Assembly (NCBI GenBank): GCA_910585385.1
Contig: CAJUDV010000009.1
Location: 3,934 to 67,933, forward strand
Source: an uncultured Oscillibacter sp.
GTDB lineage: Bacteria > Bacillota > Clostridia > Oscillospirales > Oscillospiraceae
Reading direction: 5' to 3'
DNA: 64,000 nt
In this document: positions 48,851-59,158 of the stretch, one piece after another
Numbering within the stretch: position 1 is the first letter of the stretch
Layout: every line of letters begins with the position of its first letter
Notes under the pieces: model-generated
Seen by the model: only the letters and a program-made list of their open reading frames with translations
What the model was told of the DNA's origin: nothing
The model's database searches: none
Made by a program: the position numbers and the translations under genes

Positions 48851-51772
48851 TTGAAAGTGGGTCTTGACGTGGGTTCCACCACCATCAAATGCGTGGTGCT
48901 GGACAACGCCGGAAACATTGCATACAGTACATACGAGCGGCATTTCAGCCATATTCTGGAGAAGTCCGGGGAGCTGCTGCGCCGGGTGGCGGGGGAGTAC
49001 GTCCCCGGCGGCCGGGCGGAGTTTGCCATCTCCGGCTCCGCCGGCATGGGCATGGCGGAGGGAGTGGAGGTCCCCTTTGTGCAGGAGGTCTTCGCCACCC
49101 GGGTGGCCGCGAACCGTCTGGCCCCGGGCACGGACTGCGTCATTGAGCTGGGGGGCGAGGACGCCAAGATCCTCTTCCTCACCGGCGGCATCGAGGTGCG
49201 GATGAACGGCTCCTGCGCCGGCGGCACCGGGGCCTTCATCGACCAGATGGCCACCCTTTTGAAAATGACCGCCGACGAGATGGACGAGGCCGCGTCCAAA
49301 GCGGAGAAGACCTACACCATCGCCTCCCGGTGCGGCGTGTTCGCCAAGAGCGACGTGCAGCCCCTCATCAACCAGGGGGCCCGGAGCGAGGACATCGCCG
49401 CCAGCATCTACCAGGCGGTGGTGAACCAGACCATCGCGGGCCTGGCCCAGGGCCGGCCCATCCGGGGGAATATCCTGTATCTGGGGGGGCCGTTGACCTT
49501 TTCCAAGTGCCTGCGGGAGAGCTTTGACAAAACGCTGGGGGTCGCCGGCGTCTGTCCCGAGAACAGCCTGCTGTTTGTGGCCCTGGGGGCGGCCTATTAC
49601 TCCGACCGGGAGTTTGACCTGAACGAGATCTGCGGCCGGCTGGAGGAGCGGGGAGTTTCCGAGACCTACCGCAGCCAGCCGCCCCTGTTTGAGAGCCGGG
49701 AGGAGTACGAGGCCTTCCGGGCCCGCCACGCCAAAGCTGCCGTGCCCCGGGCCCCCTTCAGCCCGGACTACGCCGCGCCGGTGCACATTGGCATCGACTC
49801 CGGCTCCACCACCGTGAAGCTGGCGGTGATTGACCAGGAGGCCCGCCTCCTCTTCACGGATTACCGGCCCAACCTGGGCAACCCCGTGCCCCTGATCCGG
49901 GAGGCGCTGGAGCGGCTGTACGACGAGCATCCGGCCCTCCACGTGGCCTCCGTCACCACCACCGGCTACGGCGAGGATCTGGCGAAAAACGCCTTCCACG
50001 CTGACTACGGCGTGGTGGAGACCGTGGCCCACTTCACCGCCGCCCGGTATTTCCTGCCCAATGTGGACTTTATCATCGACATCGGCGGGCAGGACATGAA
50101 GTGCTTCAAGATCGAGGACGGGGCCATCAGCAACATCTTTTTGAACGAGGCCTGCTCCTCCGGCTGCGGCAGCTTCCTCCAGACCTTTGCCCAGGCCCTG
50201 GGGTACGACGTGAAGGAGTTCGCGAAGCTGGGCCTTTTCGCCGGCCGCCCCGTGGACCTGGGCAGCCGCTGCACAGTGTTCATGAACTCCAGCGTGAAGC
50301 AGGCCCAGAAGGACGGGGCCACCATCGAGAACATCTCCGCCGGCCTCTCCATCTCCGTGGTGAAAAACGCCATCTACAAGGTCATCCGCGCCGCCTCTCC
50401 GGAGGAGCTGGGGCGGAACGTGGTGGTCCAGGGCGGCACGTTTTACAACGAGGCGGTGCTCCGGGCCTTTGAGAAGGAGATGGGCGTGGAGGTCATCCGG
50501 CCCGACGTGGCGGGGCTCATGGGGGCCTACGGCGCGGCGCTGTACGGCCGGGGCAGGGCCGCGGCGGGGCAGGTCAGCTCCCTTTTGGACCGGGCGGCCC
50601 TGGCCGCCTTCTCCCAGGAGACGGAGAGCCGGGTCTGCGGCCTGTGCGGCAACAACTGCCAGCTCACCGTCAACACCTTCGCCGACGGCGGGACCTTTAT
50701 CAGCGGCAACCGCTGCGACCGCCCCGTTACCGGCCGGGAGGACACCGGCGAGCGGAACCTGTACGCCTACAAGCGCGGGCTGATTCTGGGTTACAAGCCC
50801 GTGCCCGGAAAGCGGGGGAAGATCGGCCTGCCGCTGTGCCTGAACTTCTGGGAGTTGCTGCCCTTTTGGCACGCCTTCTTCACCAGGCTGGGCTTCGCCG
50901 TGTACCACAGCCCCCTGTCCAGCCGGGATCTGTATCTCAAGGGCCAGGGCACCATCCCCAGCGACACCGCCTGCTTTCCGGCCAAGCTGGCCCACGGGCA
51001 TATCCGCTTCCTCTCCAGGCTGGGGCTGGACGCCATCTTCTACCCCTGCATGACCTACAACATCGACGAGGGCCTGGGGGACAACCACTACAACTGCCCC
51101 GTGGTGGCCTACTACCCGGAGGTCATCGCCGGCAACTGCCCGGAGGTCAAAGAGACCAAATTTATCTATGACTACGTGGGCCTCCACCGGCCCAAGGACT
51201 TCACCAGGAAGATCTTTGCCATCCTGCGGCGGTATTTCCCGGACATCACGAAGGGAGAGGTGAAGGACGCCGCCGGCGCGGCCTACGCCGAGTACGCCCA
51301 CCACATGTCCCTCATCCGGAAGGAGGGGGCGCGGATCATGGACCAGGCCCGGGTGGAGGGCCGCCGGATCATCGTGCTGGCGGGCCGCCCCTACCACGCG
51401 GACCCGGAGATCAACCACGGCATCGACACGCTGATTGCCCGCTCCGGCGCGGCGGTGGTGACGGAGGACTCCATCTCAAACCGGGTGGAGAAGTTCCCCA
51501 CCACGGTGCTGAACCAGTGGACCTACCACTCCCGGCTGTACGCGGCGGCCAAGTACTGCTGCTCCCAGCCCGACATGGATCTGGTGCAGCTGGTGAGCTT
51601 CGGCTGCGGCGTGGACGCCATCACCACCGACGAGACCCAGGCCATTTTGCAGGATGGCGGCAAGCTGTACACCCAGCTGAAAATTGACGAGATCACAAAT
51701 TTAGGCGCGGTGCGCATCCGCCTGCGGAGCCTCTTCGCCGCCCTGGATGAACAGACGCAAAAGGAGGTATGA
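48851..51772 (+). CDS. Double-domain 2-hydroxyacyl-CoA dehydratase activase-related protein
   Basis: A 973-residue protein with two BadF/BadG/HgdC ATPase units: VGLDVGSTTIKCVVLDNAGN (about 2-250) and HIGIDSGSTTVKLAVIDQEA (about 315-580), each with a Cys that could hold a bridging 4Fe-4S cluster (GSCAGGTGAF, NEACSSGCGSFLQT). A DUF2229 part follows (VCGLCGNNCQLTVNTF, SDTACFPAKLAHGH). HgdC-like proteins pass electrons to dehydratases in an ATP-driven way; the substrate of this large form is unknown. The start is a TTG behind AAAGGAGG; the upstream ATG at 48749 has none. Confidence 0.9.
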   Translation: MKVGLDVGSTTIKCVVLDNAGNIAYSTYERHFSHILEKSGELLRRVAGEYVPGGRAEFAISGSAGMGMAEGVEVPFVQEVFATRVAANRLAPGTDCVIELGGEDAKILFLTGGIEVRMNGSCAGGTGAFIDQMATLLKMTADEMDEAASKAEKTYTIASRCGVFAKSDVQPLINQGARSEDIAASIYQAVVNQTIAGLAQGRPIRGNILYLGGPLTFSKCLRESFDKTLGVAGVCPENSLLFVALGAAYYSDREFDLNEICGRLEERGVSETYRSQPPLFESREEYEAFRARHAKAAVPRAPFSPDYAAPVHIGIDSGSTTVKLAVIDQEARLLFTDYRPNLGNPVPLIREALERLYDEHPALHVASVTTTGYGEDLAKNAFHADYGVVETVAHFTAARYFLPNVDFIIDIGGQDMKCFKIEDGAISNIFLNEACSSGCGSFLQTFAQALGYDVKEFAKLGLFAGRPVDLGSRCTVFMNSSVKQAQKDGATIENISAGLSISVVKNAIYKVIRAASPEELGRNVVVQGGTFYNEAVLRAFEKEMGVEVIRPDVAGLMGAYGAALYGRGRAAAGQVSSLLDRAALAAFSQETESRVCGLCGNNCQLTVNTFADGGTFISGNRCDRPVTGREDTGERNLYAYKRGLILGYKPVPGKRGKIGLPLCLNFWELLPFWHAFFTRLGFAVYHSPLSSRDLYLKGQGTIPSDTACFPAKLAHGHIRFLSRLGLDAIFYPCMTYNIDEGLGDNHYNCPVVAYYPEVIAGNCPEVKETKFIYDYVGLHRPKDFTRKIFAILRRYFPDITKGEVKDAAGAAYAEYAHHMSLIRKEGARIMDQARVEGRRIIVLAGRPYHADPEINHGIDTLIARSGAAVVTEDSISNRVEKFPTTVLNQWTYHSRLYAAAKYCCSQPDMDLVQLVSFGCGVDAITTDETQAILQDGGKLYTQLKIDEITNLGAVRIRLRSLFAALDEQTQKEV

Positions 51773-51776
51773 GGAT

Positions 51777-53123
<1,347 letters not shown>

Positions 53124-53150
53124 CCGCTGTGGAGAGACAAATTGAAACCA

Positions 53151-53189
53151 AAAGAGGAAGCGCCGTGGAAAACGGTGCTTCCTCTTTTT
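53151..53189 (+). terminator. Terminator after the dehydratase pair
   Basis: AAAGAGGAAGC and GCTTCCTCTTTTT enclose an inner imperfect stem; T5 follows. Confidence 0.85.
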
Positions 53190-53227
53190 GCATTGTTATT
53201 TTTCCCTGAGAGCAAGTGCCCTTGATG

Positions 53228-53575
53228 TTACTTGTCGTATTCCCTTTTTCGCATCGAATCTTTCATTGCGCAGACAAGGTCGGTAATCAGACGGAGTTCC
53301 TTGGGGGAACAGTCCCTGGTGAGATCTGCAAGTTGATTTTCAAAGGCCGCTCTCTCACACAAAATGCTGTCGCATAGAAGATCATTGACGGATACGCCCA
53401 ACACATTTGCGATTTTCACCAAAGTATTGAGCCCAACCTTGGAAGCGGCCCGCTCTATATGGGAAATATTAGATGGTTCAATTCCTACTTTCTCCGCCAA
53501 GGTTTCCTGGGTCATGTTTTGGCTTTTCCGTATATGGCGAAGGCGCTGGCCAAGCGCGGGATAATCCAGTTCCAT
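53228..53575 (-). CDS. XRE-family regulator with C-terminal extension
   Basis: A 115-residue protein from the ATG at 53575 behind GGGAGGTGGAGG. The helix-turn-helix spans about 5-60 (LGQRLRHIRKSQNMTQETLA, VGIEPSNISHIERAASKVGL); a helical tail (ERAAFENQLADLTRDCSPKE) may form dimers. It is AT-richer than its neighbours. It lies head-to-tail behind a second XRE gene. Confidence 0.85.
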   Translation of the reverse strand: MELDYPALGQRLRHIRKSQNMTQETLAEKVGIEPSNISHIERAASKVGLNTLVKIANVLGVSVNDLLCDSILCERAAFENQLADLTRDCSPKELRLITDLVCAMKDSMRKREYDK

Positions 53576-53664
53576 TCCTCCACCTCCCATCATGTTATTG
53601 TAACCCCTTGACGTTGCTTCCTTTTCACATTGCCCCAGAAGTAAATTCTGCCGCCCCGGAATCA

Positions 53665-53910
53665 CTATTTTTCAATCTTGAATTTCAAAAGAATATATGG
53701 TTCTACTTCTAAGACAGCTGCAATATTGAAAAGCAGTTCCAATGAAAGTCCCCTGTGCATTCTCGGAGCCTCAACAGATGCCAAATGTTGACGGCTGATC
53801 CCAAGGAGTTCCGCCAATTGTTCCTGTGAATAGCCCTTCTTTTTCCTATAATAGCTGATTGCATAGGACAGGGATTCTATGCGCTCTGTATTATCAAATT
53901 GCTGTTCCAT
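53665..53910 (-). CDS. XRE-family regulator, short form
   Basis: An 81-residue repressor: ISYYRKKKGYSQEQLAELLG, ISRQHLASVEAPRMHRGLSL, LLFNIAAVLEVEPYILLKF. It is divergent from the membrane protein at 54065 and faces a 33-bp perfect palindrome that is probably its operator. Codon use is AT-rich compared with the surroundings, suggesting recent transfer. Confidence 0.85.
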   Translation of the reverse strand: MEQQFDNTERIESLSYAISYYRKKKGYSQEQLAELLGISRQHLASVEAPRMHRGLSLELLFNIAAVLEVEPYILLKFKIEK

Positions 53911-53964
53911 GCGATCACCTGCCTCGTTAGGATTATTTTAACGAAAATAGGTGATCTTAAAAAC

Positions 53965-53997
53965 AATCTGTAACACGTCATTGACGTGTTACAGATT
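53965..53997. promoter_or_regulatory. 33-bp perfect palindrome, probable operator
   Basis: AATCTGTAACACGTCA and its exact complement TGACGTGTTACAGATT are separated by one base. It covers the -35 box of the promoter at 53981-54009. Confidence 0.8.
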
Positions 53998-54009
53998 ATA
54001 TCATATAAT
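53981..54009 (+). promoter_or_regulatory. Near-consensus promoter of the 54065 membrane protein
   Basis: TTGACG (53981-53986), 17 bases and TATAAT (54004-54009). Its -35 box is part of the perfect palindrome, so a bound repressor would block it. Confidence 0.8.
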
Positions 54010-54064
54010 TACGGCATGATAAATCAACAGAATTTTCTGCTTTTACTTCAAGGGGGGTGTTGAT

Positions 54065-54676
54065 TTGGAGAAACGATCTGAAACCCGCAGCCCTGTATGG
54101 ATCAAACATGCCACGCTGTTTATTCTTTTTTTGCTCTTCTTATATGGTTTTTGGCTGCGCGGCATCGCCGCGGAGCGTGAGGCCGCCGTCTGGCGGAGAA
54201 TCTTCCTGACGCCGGAGCCGGATCTCTGTGCGCTGTGCGGATATGGCGGCGGCCCGCGGTATCACGCGCCCTGCCTTGTGAATCTCTCCACAGGTGAAGT
54301 GGGCGAGATGCGGATTTATGACCCGGACCCTGTGCGGATTTGGGAAGTCAGCGAAGTACAGCAGTCGGGTACGTTTTCACTGCTCCGCTGTGCCGGGGTT
54401 ACGGCGGTGCGGGATACAGACGCCCACACCTGTACGGCGGGGCTGCCGCGGAGGGCGGATGGACTGGCCCCGGAGCATTTCTGCCGGAACTGCCGTGCGC
54501 GGATCGCGGAAGCCTCCCACCGGGGGTTTATTCTCGCGGACCTCTACGACCTGGCGGATATTCAAGTGTATGCGCTCTCCGGTGAGGCGTCTTACTCCGT
54601 CCACGGCTATGATGTCTCGGTCAGCCGCAGGGGAGGAGACAGGCTCCTGCATGTCGAGATCACAGGCGGGCTATAG
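54065..54676 (+). CDS. Membrane-anchored protein with Cys pairs, unknown function
   Basis: A 203-residue protein from a TTG behind AAGGGGGGTG. One membrane helix (about 16-34) is followed by an extracytoplasmic domain with CALCGYGGG and FCRNCRARI, two CxxC pairs that could bind zinc or form disulphides, plus CAGVTAVRD and HTCTAG. No family is recognised. The strong promoter and the palindrome shared with an XRE gene suggest tight control. The end overlaps the convergent cutC stop by 6 bases. Confidence 0.65.
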   Translation: MEKRSETRSPVWIKHATLFILFLLFLYGFWLRGIAAEREAAVWRRIFLTPEPDLCALCGYGGGPRYHAPCLVNLSTGEVGEMRIYDPDPVRIWEVSEVQQSGTFSLLRCAGVTAVRDTDAHTCTAGLPRRADGLAPEHFCRNCRARIAEASHRGFILADLYDLADIQVYALSGEASYSVHGYDVSVSRRGGDRLLHVEITGGL

Positions 54677-55423
54677 CAGCCCGTGGACAATCTCCGCGCA
54701 GAGGCGGAACTCCTCCGGGTCCGTCCGCCAGATCTCATACTCCGACAGAGAGGGCAGGCCCATGGAGACGCCGGCCTTGCGGTAGACCATGCCGCTGTCA
54801 ATGGACGCGCCCCGGCCGCTGGTGTGGAAAGCGGTGATGCCCGCGCCGTCGAAGATTGCCCGGATGTTCTCCTTTTTCACGCCGCACCCGACCATGACGC
54901 CGATCCGGCCCGCCGCCCGGGCGCGGAGGGTCCGCAGGATCTCCAGCCCCGCCGGGGCGCTGGAGGCCTGGCCGGAGGTGAGGATGGTCCGGCAGCCCAG
55001 GGCCACGGCGGCCTCCAGGGCCTCCAGGGGGTCCCGGGTCATGTCAAAGGCCCGGTGGAGGGTTACCTCCATGTCCCCTGCGCAGTCCATCAGGCGGCGC
55101 ATTTTGTCCATGTCCAGGGTTCCCTCCGGCGTCAGAGCGCCGATGACTACGCCATTCGCCCCCAGGGCCCGGAAAGCCCGGATCTCCGTACACATCTCCT
55201 CCATCTCCGGCTGGGAGTAGAGAAAGTCGCCGAAGCGGGGGCGGATCAGGACGTTGACGGGAACCGCGACGTCCCGATGGACCTGCTTGAACAGGGCGGG
55301 GGAGGGGGTGGTGCCGCCAATGGCCAGGTTGGCGCACAGCTCCAGCCGGTCCGCGCCTGCCAGGGCGGCCGCGGCGGCGGAGGCGTAGGAGTCTACGCAG
55401 CCTTCGATCAGTGGTGTGTCCAT
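54671..55423 (-). CDS. cutC: CutC family protein
   Basis: A 250-residue TIM-barrel protein with the family start IEGCVDSYASAAAAALAGAD followed by RLELCANL, GGTTPS, VNVLIRPRFGDFLYS, LHRAFDMTRDP, ILTSGQ and FHTSGR near the end. CutC was linked to copper handling, though its enzymatic role is unsettled. The ATG at 55423 has AAAGGAG 9 bases upstream; the longer frame upstream lies in the merR gene. Confidence 0.93.
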   Translation of the reverse strand: MDTPLIEGCVDSYASAAAAALAGADRLELCANLAIGGTTPSPALFKQVHRDVAVPVNVLIRPRFGDFLYSQPEMEEMCTEIRAFRALGANGVVIGALTPEGTLDMDKMRRLMDCAGDMEVTLHRAFDMTRDPLEALEAAVALGCRTILTSGQASSAPAGLEILRTLRARAAGRIGVMVGCGVKKENIRAIFDGAGITAFHTSGRGASIDSGMVYRKAGVSMGLPSLSEYEIWRTDPEEFRLCAEIVHGLL

Positions 55424-55451
55424 TAAAAAAAGCTCCTTTCCAAAAATGACC

Positions 55452-56255
55452 TCAGTCCCGCACCAGCACCTGCAGTTCGGTGACATACTCCTCCTCGTGG
55501 CGGGTGTCGTGGACGTCGACGCGGTACAGCTCCAGAGGCGGCGCGGCGGGGGTGAGGCCCCGCTCCCGAACGCCCCGAAGCAGCGTCTCCAGGTGCCGCT
55601 CCAGCCGGTCGTATCTGCCCCGGTAGAAGAGCCCGGCGTACCGTCCGGCGGGGAGCAGGGCATCCCGGGGGCCGCCGGGGGGCGTGAGGAAGAACACACA
55701 GGAGAAGTGGCTGAAGATCCCGCGCCGCAGGCTCTCCCCGTCCAGAATGGCCCCCATGGTCTGGGCCCCCATGACCTTGATGTAGTCCTGGTGCCGTCTC
55801 TCCAGCTTTTTCAGCAGGAAGTCAATTTCCTTCTCCAGAATTAGATTCTCCCGGAGAAAGACATAGGGCCGGGACTCCTCTTCCGTGACGCTGACCTCGC
55901 CCTCCGCCACGGCACGGTACCGCTCCAGCCGCTTCCGGCGCTGCCTCGCCTCCTGCCGGGCGGCCCGGAGGGAGGCCAGCTTTTCCTCCAGCAGCGATTC
56001 CTGCCGGTCCAGCAGGGACAGCGTCTCCTCCACGCTGCGCCGCTCCAGATAGGCCCGGATGTCCTCTGTGGGCAGGTCCAGTTCCCGCAGGGAGCGGATG
56101 ACGTTCAGGGCGCACACGTCCTGGATGGTGTACATCCGGTATCCGCTCTCCCCCCGGAGGGGGTGAAGCAGTCCCTTCTCCTCGTAGTAGCGCAGAGTAT
56201 CCGGGTGGAGATAGAACAGCCGGGCGATTTCATGGATCTTGTAGAGGTCCTTCAT
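55452..56255 (-). CDS. MerR-family transcriptional regulator
   Basis: A 267-residue regulator: MerR winged helix (KIHEIARLFYLHPDTLRYYE, KGLLHPLRG, YRMYTIQDVCALNVI), a long coiled coil (about 85-155) and a C-terminal effector domain with LTPPGG and VDVHDTRHEEEYVTELQVLV, a GyrI-like ligand-binding type. AGGAGG precedes the ATG. It is divergent from the MATE exporter 175 bases away, a usual arrangement for drug-induced regulation (inference). Confidence 0.9.
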   Translation of the reverse strand: MKDLYKIHEIARLFYLHPDTLRYYEEKGLLHPLRGESGYRMYTIQDVCALNVIRSLRELDLPTEDIRAYLERRSVEETLSLLDRQESLLEEKLASLRAARQEARQRRKRLERYRAVAEGEVSVTEEESRPYVFLRENLILEKEIDFLLKKLERRHQDYIKVMGAQTMGAILDGESLRRGIFSHFSCVFFLTPPGGPRDALLPAGRYAGLFYRGRYDRLERHLETLLRGVRERGLTPAAPPLELYRVDVHDTRHEEEYVTELQVLVRD

Positions 56256-56429
56256 TTTCTGCCTCCTGGGGGTTGACTTTCGGATGATACGAGGGTTTAT
56301 GATGTAGCCAGCAGGCGGACCGTGGCCCGCCTGTGGATGAAGCGCGTGTGGGTTTTCCGCGGAGTCAGGCACGTTGGCCGGTGATGCGGCCCTCGGTGCC
56401 GGCGGCAGCCGCGGCGGGAGGTTGGGAGT

Positions 56430-57752
56430 TTGGAATTGCGAAAGAGATTTTTAAAATTTGTCCTGCCGTCCATCGCGTCGATGTGGGCCTTTTCCCTCTA
56501 CACCATGGTGGACGGCGTGTTTGTCGCCCGGGGGGTGGGGGAGACCGCCATGGCGGCGGTGAACCTGTCCGCGCCCTTCACGTCGCTGGTCTTCACGGTG
56601 GGTGTGCTGCTGGCGACGGGCACCTCCACGGTGATCTCCGTTGCCCTGGGCCGGGGGGAGCTGGAGCGGGCCCGGAACGATTTTAACCAGAATCTGGCGG
56701 TGACGGCGGCTGTGAGCCTGCTTCTCACCGCGCTGGTGCTGCTGAGTCTGGAGAGGACGGCGCTGATCCTGGGGGCCACGCCGGACACGCTGGAGTATGT
56801 GAAGGAGTACGTGGGCACGATCGCTGTGTTTGCCGTCTTTTTCACCGTGTCCTACAATCTGGAGGTTCAGGTCAAAGCCAACGGGGCCCCGCAGGTCAGC
56901 ACCGTGGGCGTGCTGTCCTGCGCGCTGATGAACGTGGCCCTGGACGCCCTGTTCGTGGTGGGCCTGGGCTGGGGCGTATGGGGAGCCGCTCTGGCCACGG
57001 GCCTGGCGCAGGTGAGCTCCACCGCCGTGTTTTTGGTCTACTTCCTCACCCACCGGGAGCGTCTCCGCCTGGGCCGGTTCCGGCTGAAATTGAGGCGCTA
57101 CCGCCGTATCGTGCCCCTGGGCCTCTCCGAGGGGCTCAACGAGCTCTCCAACGGCCTGGTGATTTTTCTCTTCAACCACACCATCCTGCGCTTCATTGGA
57201 GAGCAGGCCCTGCCGGCCTACACCGTCATCAGCTACGTCAACACCCTGGTGCTCATGACCATGACCGGCGCCGCCCAGGGGATGCAGCCCCTGGTGAGCT
57301 ACGCCCTGGGGGCCGGGCGGCAGGAGGAGTGCCGCCGGCTTTTGAAATACGGCGTTGCCGCCGCGGCGCTGTTCGCGGCGCTGTCCTTCGCCCTGGGGGA
57401 ACTGGGAGCGCCGCTGATTGTGGGGGTGTTTCTGGATCGGGGCAGCGCCATTTTTGACTACTCCGTCTCCGCCCTGCGGATGTACGCCTGGAGTTTCCTG
57501 GCGGTGGGGTTCAACGTGATCTTCGCCGCCTTCCTCACCGCGGTGGAGCGGCCTGCCCCGGCCCTTGCCATCTCCCTCAGCCGCAGCCTGGTGCTGCTGT
57601 CCGCCAGCCTGCTGACGCTGCCCGTGCTGTTTGGGGACCGGGGCATCTGGTTTTCCACGCTGGCATCGGAGCTGGGATGCCTGGTGATCACTGCCGCCTG
57701 CGCCGCCGCCTACTTTCGCGAAGGGCGGGAGGATGCGGGCCCTCTGTCCTGA
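56430..57752 (+). CDS. MATE-family efflux transporter
   Basis: A 440-residue protein with 12 membrane helices and the MATE pattern FVLPSIASMWAFSLYTMVDG, GVGETAMAAVNLSAPF, VQVKANGAPQVSTVGVLSCA and GAAQGMQPLVSYALGAG. MATE proteins export cationic drugs with H+ or Na+. The start is a TTG behind GGGAGGTTGGGAG. Control by the divergent MerR protein is likely. Confidence 0.92.
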   Translation: MELRKRFLKFVLPSIASMWAFSLYTMVDGVFVARGVGETAMAAVNLSAPFTSLVFTVGVLLATGTSTVISVALGRGELERARNDFNQNLAVTAAVSLLLTALVLLSLERTALILGATPDTLEYVKEYVGTIAVFAVFFTVSYNLEVQVKANGAPQVSTVGVLSCALMNVALDALFVVGLGWGVWGAALATGLAQVSSTAVFLVYFLTHRERLRLGRFRLKLRRYRRIVPLGLSEGLNELSNGLVIFLFNHTILRFIGEQALPAYTVISYVNTLVLMTMTGAAQGMQPLVSYALGAGRQEECRRLLKYGVAAAALFAALSFALGELGAPLIVGVFLDRGSAIFDYSVSALRMYAWSFLAVGFNVIFAAFLTAVERPAPALAISLSRSLVLLSASLLTLPVLFGDRGIWFSTLASELGCLVITAACAAAYFREGREDAGPLS

Positions 57753-57759
57753 CGGCGCG

Positions 57760-58638
57760 CTACTTTCCCGAAAGCAGGGTGACGGTGTAGGCCAGGGTCT
57801 TTCTCTCACCTGGGGCCAGGGTGATGGCAAAGGGCTTGTCCTGAAAGCGTCCGGTCTCATTGTCAAAGGCGGCGCAGCCATGCCAGGGCTCCAGACAGAG
57901 GAAGGGCGCGCCGGGCTTGGTCCAAAAGGCCACCATGGGGAATTGGGAAAACTCCATTTTGACGCCCCGTCCGCTCTCCCGGTGCGTCAGGGAGACGGCG
58001 CGGGACTGGAGCTGCCGGAAAATCACGGTGTCCAGCCGCCGGAAGATCTCGTAGTCCAGGGGGAGCGGGGCGCCGGAGAGCATGGGCTCCGCCGCCCCGC
58101 CGCGAATCAGTCCCTCCGGCGTCAGCAGCAGGGTGGAGGCATCCTCCCTCTGGCTGAATGTCAGCTGGTAGTCCTCAAAGCGCTCCCCGCCGGAGAGGGG
58201 GCAGCGAAAGGCGGTGTGGGCGCCAATGCAGAAGGGGAGGGGGGTGCCGCCGGTGTTTTCCACGGTAAAGGCGGTGGAGAAGCCGTCCTCCAACAGCTGG
58301 TGCCGCACCCGCAGGGAGAAGGGGAAGGGGTAGCGCTCCAGTGTCTCGCCGCTCTCCCGCAGCTCCAAGGTGATGGAATCGCCGCCCTGCTCCGTGGGAG
58401 TGAAGTCCAGGTGTCTGGCAAATCCGTGGCGGGACATCCGGCAGGTCTGCCCGTGGATGTCCACTTGGCCGTCTCTCAGGGAGCCTATGATGGGGAAGAG
58501 GATGGGGTTCTGCCCGGACCAGAACGCGGGGTTGCCGTCCCAGATGTACTCCGTGCCGTCCCGGCGCAGGGAGACCAGCTCGCCGCCGCGGGTCTGGACT
58601 GCGGCCTCCAGGCCGCCGCGGGAAAGGATAAAGCGCAT
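57760..58638 (-). CDS. Aldose 1-epimerase family protein
   Basis: A 292-residue protein with the mutarotase pattern RGGELVSLRRDGTEYIWDG, RHGFARHLDFT (first catalytic His), FCIGAHTAFRCPL (second His) and LEPWHGCAAF near the C-terminus (LEPW..). These match the LacX-like aldose 1-epimerase subgroup. AGGAGG precedes the ATG. It is convergent with the MATE gene (7-base gap). Confidence 0.92.
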   Translation of the reverse strand: MRFILSRGGLEAAVQTRGGELVSLRRDGTEYIWDGNPAFWSGQNPILFPIIGSLRDGQVDIHGQTCRMSRHGFARHLDFTPTEQGGDSITLELRESGETLERYPFPFSLRVRHQLLEDGFSTAFTVENTGGTPLPFCIGAHTAFRCPLSGGERFEDYQLTFSQREDASTLLLTPEGLIRGGAAEPMLSGAPLPLDYEIFRRLDTVIFRQLQSRAVSLTHRESGRGVKMEFSQFPMVAFWTKPGAPFLCLEPWHGCAAFDNETGRFQDKPFAITLAPGERKTLAYTVTLLSGK

Positions 58639-58770
58639 AGGATCGCCTCCTGCATCAATTGTGTTGAGTCTACTATACCCCGGGCGGAACGGAGAAGTCA
58701 AGCGGCGCCGCCGGTTGTTTTCCGCCGCCGGCGGGAGAGAAAAAATTTTTGATTTTTTTACCGGGAAGAC

Positions 58771-58800
58771 TTGACAAAAACCCGCTGTATCTGGTATAGT
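58771..58800 (+). promoter_or_regulatory. Promoter of the Met-Glu-Val tRNA operon
   Basis: TTGACA (58771-58776), 18 bases and TATAGT (58795-58800), 27 bases before tRNA-Met. Confidence 0.8.
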
Positions 58801-58827
58801 AATTTTTGCCCGCTAGGGGCCAGATAT

Positions 58828-58904
58828 GGCGGCATAGCTCAGTTGGCTAGAGCATGCGGTTCATACCCGCAGTGTCCCCGGTTCAAATCCAGGTGCCGCT
58901 ACCA
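58828..58904 (+). tRNA. tRNA-Met (CAT)
   Basis: A 77-base cloverleaf with encoded CCA; acceptor GGCGGCA/TGCCGCT, anticodon loop TTCATAC. The fully paired acceptor end indicates an elongator rather than an initiator tRNA. Confidence 0.93.
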
Positions 58905-58940
58905 ATTCCATGGAGCGCCGGCCGGCGCTTCATGGAATCC
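58904..58940. other. Palindromic spacer between tRNA-Met and tRNA-Glu
   Basis: ATTCCATGGAGCGCCG pairs with CGGCGCTTCATGGAAT with one mismatch. It has no T-tract, so it is more likely a processing or attenuating structure than a terminator. Confidence 0.6.
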
Positions 58941-59024
58941 CGATTCCCAACATGGCGCTTAGGCGATGACGGCACAGCCGCCAGCGAAGCCGGGAGCGGT
59001 TGAGGCGCGGTTTATCCTGACAAT

Positions 59025-59099
59025 GGCCCGTTGGTCAAGTGGTTAAGACACGGCCCTTTCACGGCTGTAACATGGGTTCGAATCCCGTACGGGTCACCA
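59025..59099 (+). tRNA. tRNA-Glu (TTC)
   Basis: 75 bases with encoded CCA; acceptor GGCCCGT/ACGGGTC, anticodon loop CTTTCAC with anticodon TTC. Confidence 0.93.
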
Positions 59100-59137
59100 T
59101 CCCATAAGATGCCGTGACGTGCGGCGTCTTATGGGAG
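59100..59137. other. Hairpin spacer between tRNA-Glu and tRNA-Val
   Basis: TCCCATAAGATGCCG pairs with CGGCGTCTTATGGGA. Like the spacer before tRNA-Glu it lacks a T-tract. Confidence 0.6.
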
Positions 59138-59158
59138 AACAAAACCGAATAGGAATAT

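Noticed and set aside
48833..51418. An 861-codon open frame antisense to the dehydratase activase gene
   Set aside because: It is a shadow of GC-rich codons on the other strand: no ribosome site, low-complexity His/Gly/Val translation, and the sense frame carries clear catalytic motifs.
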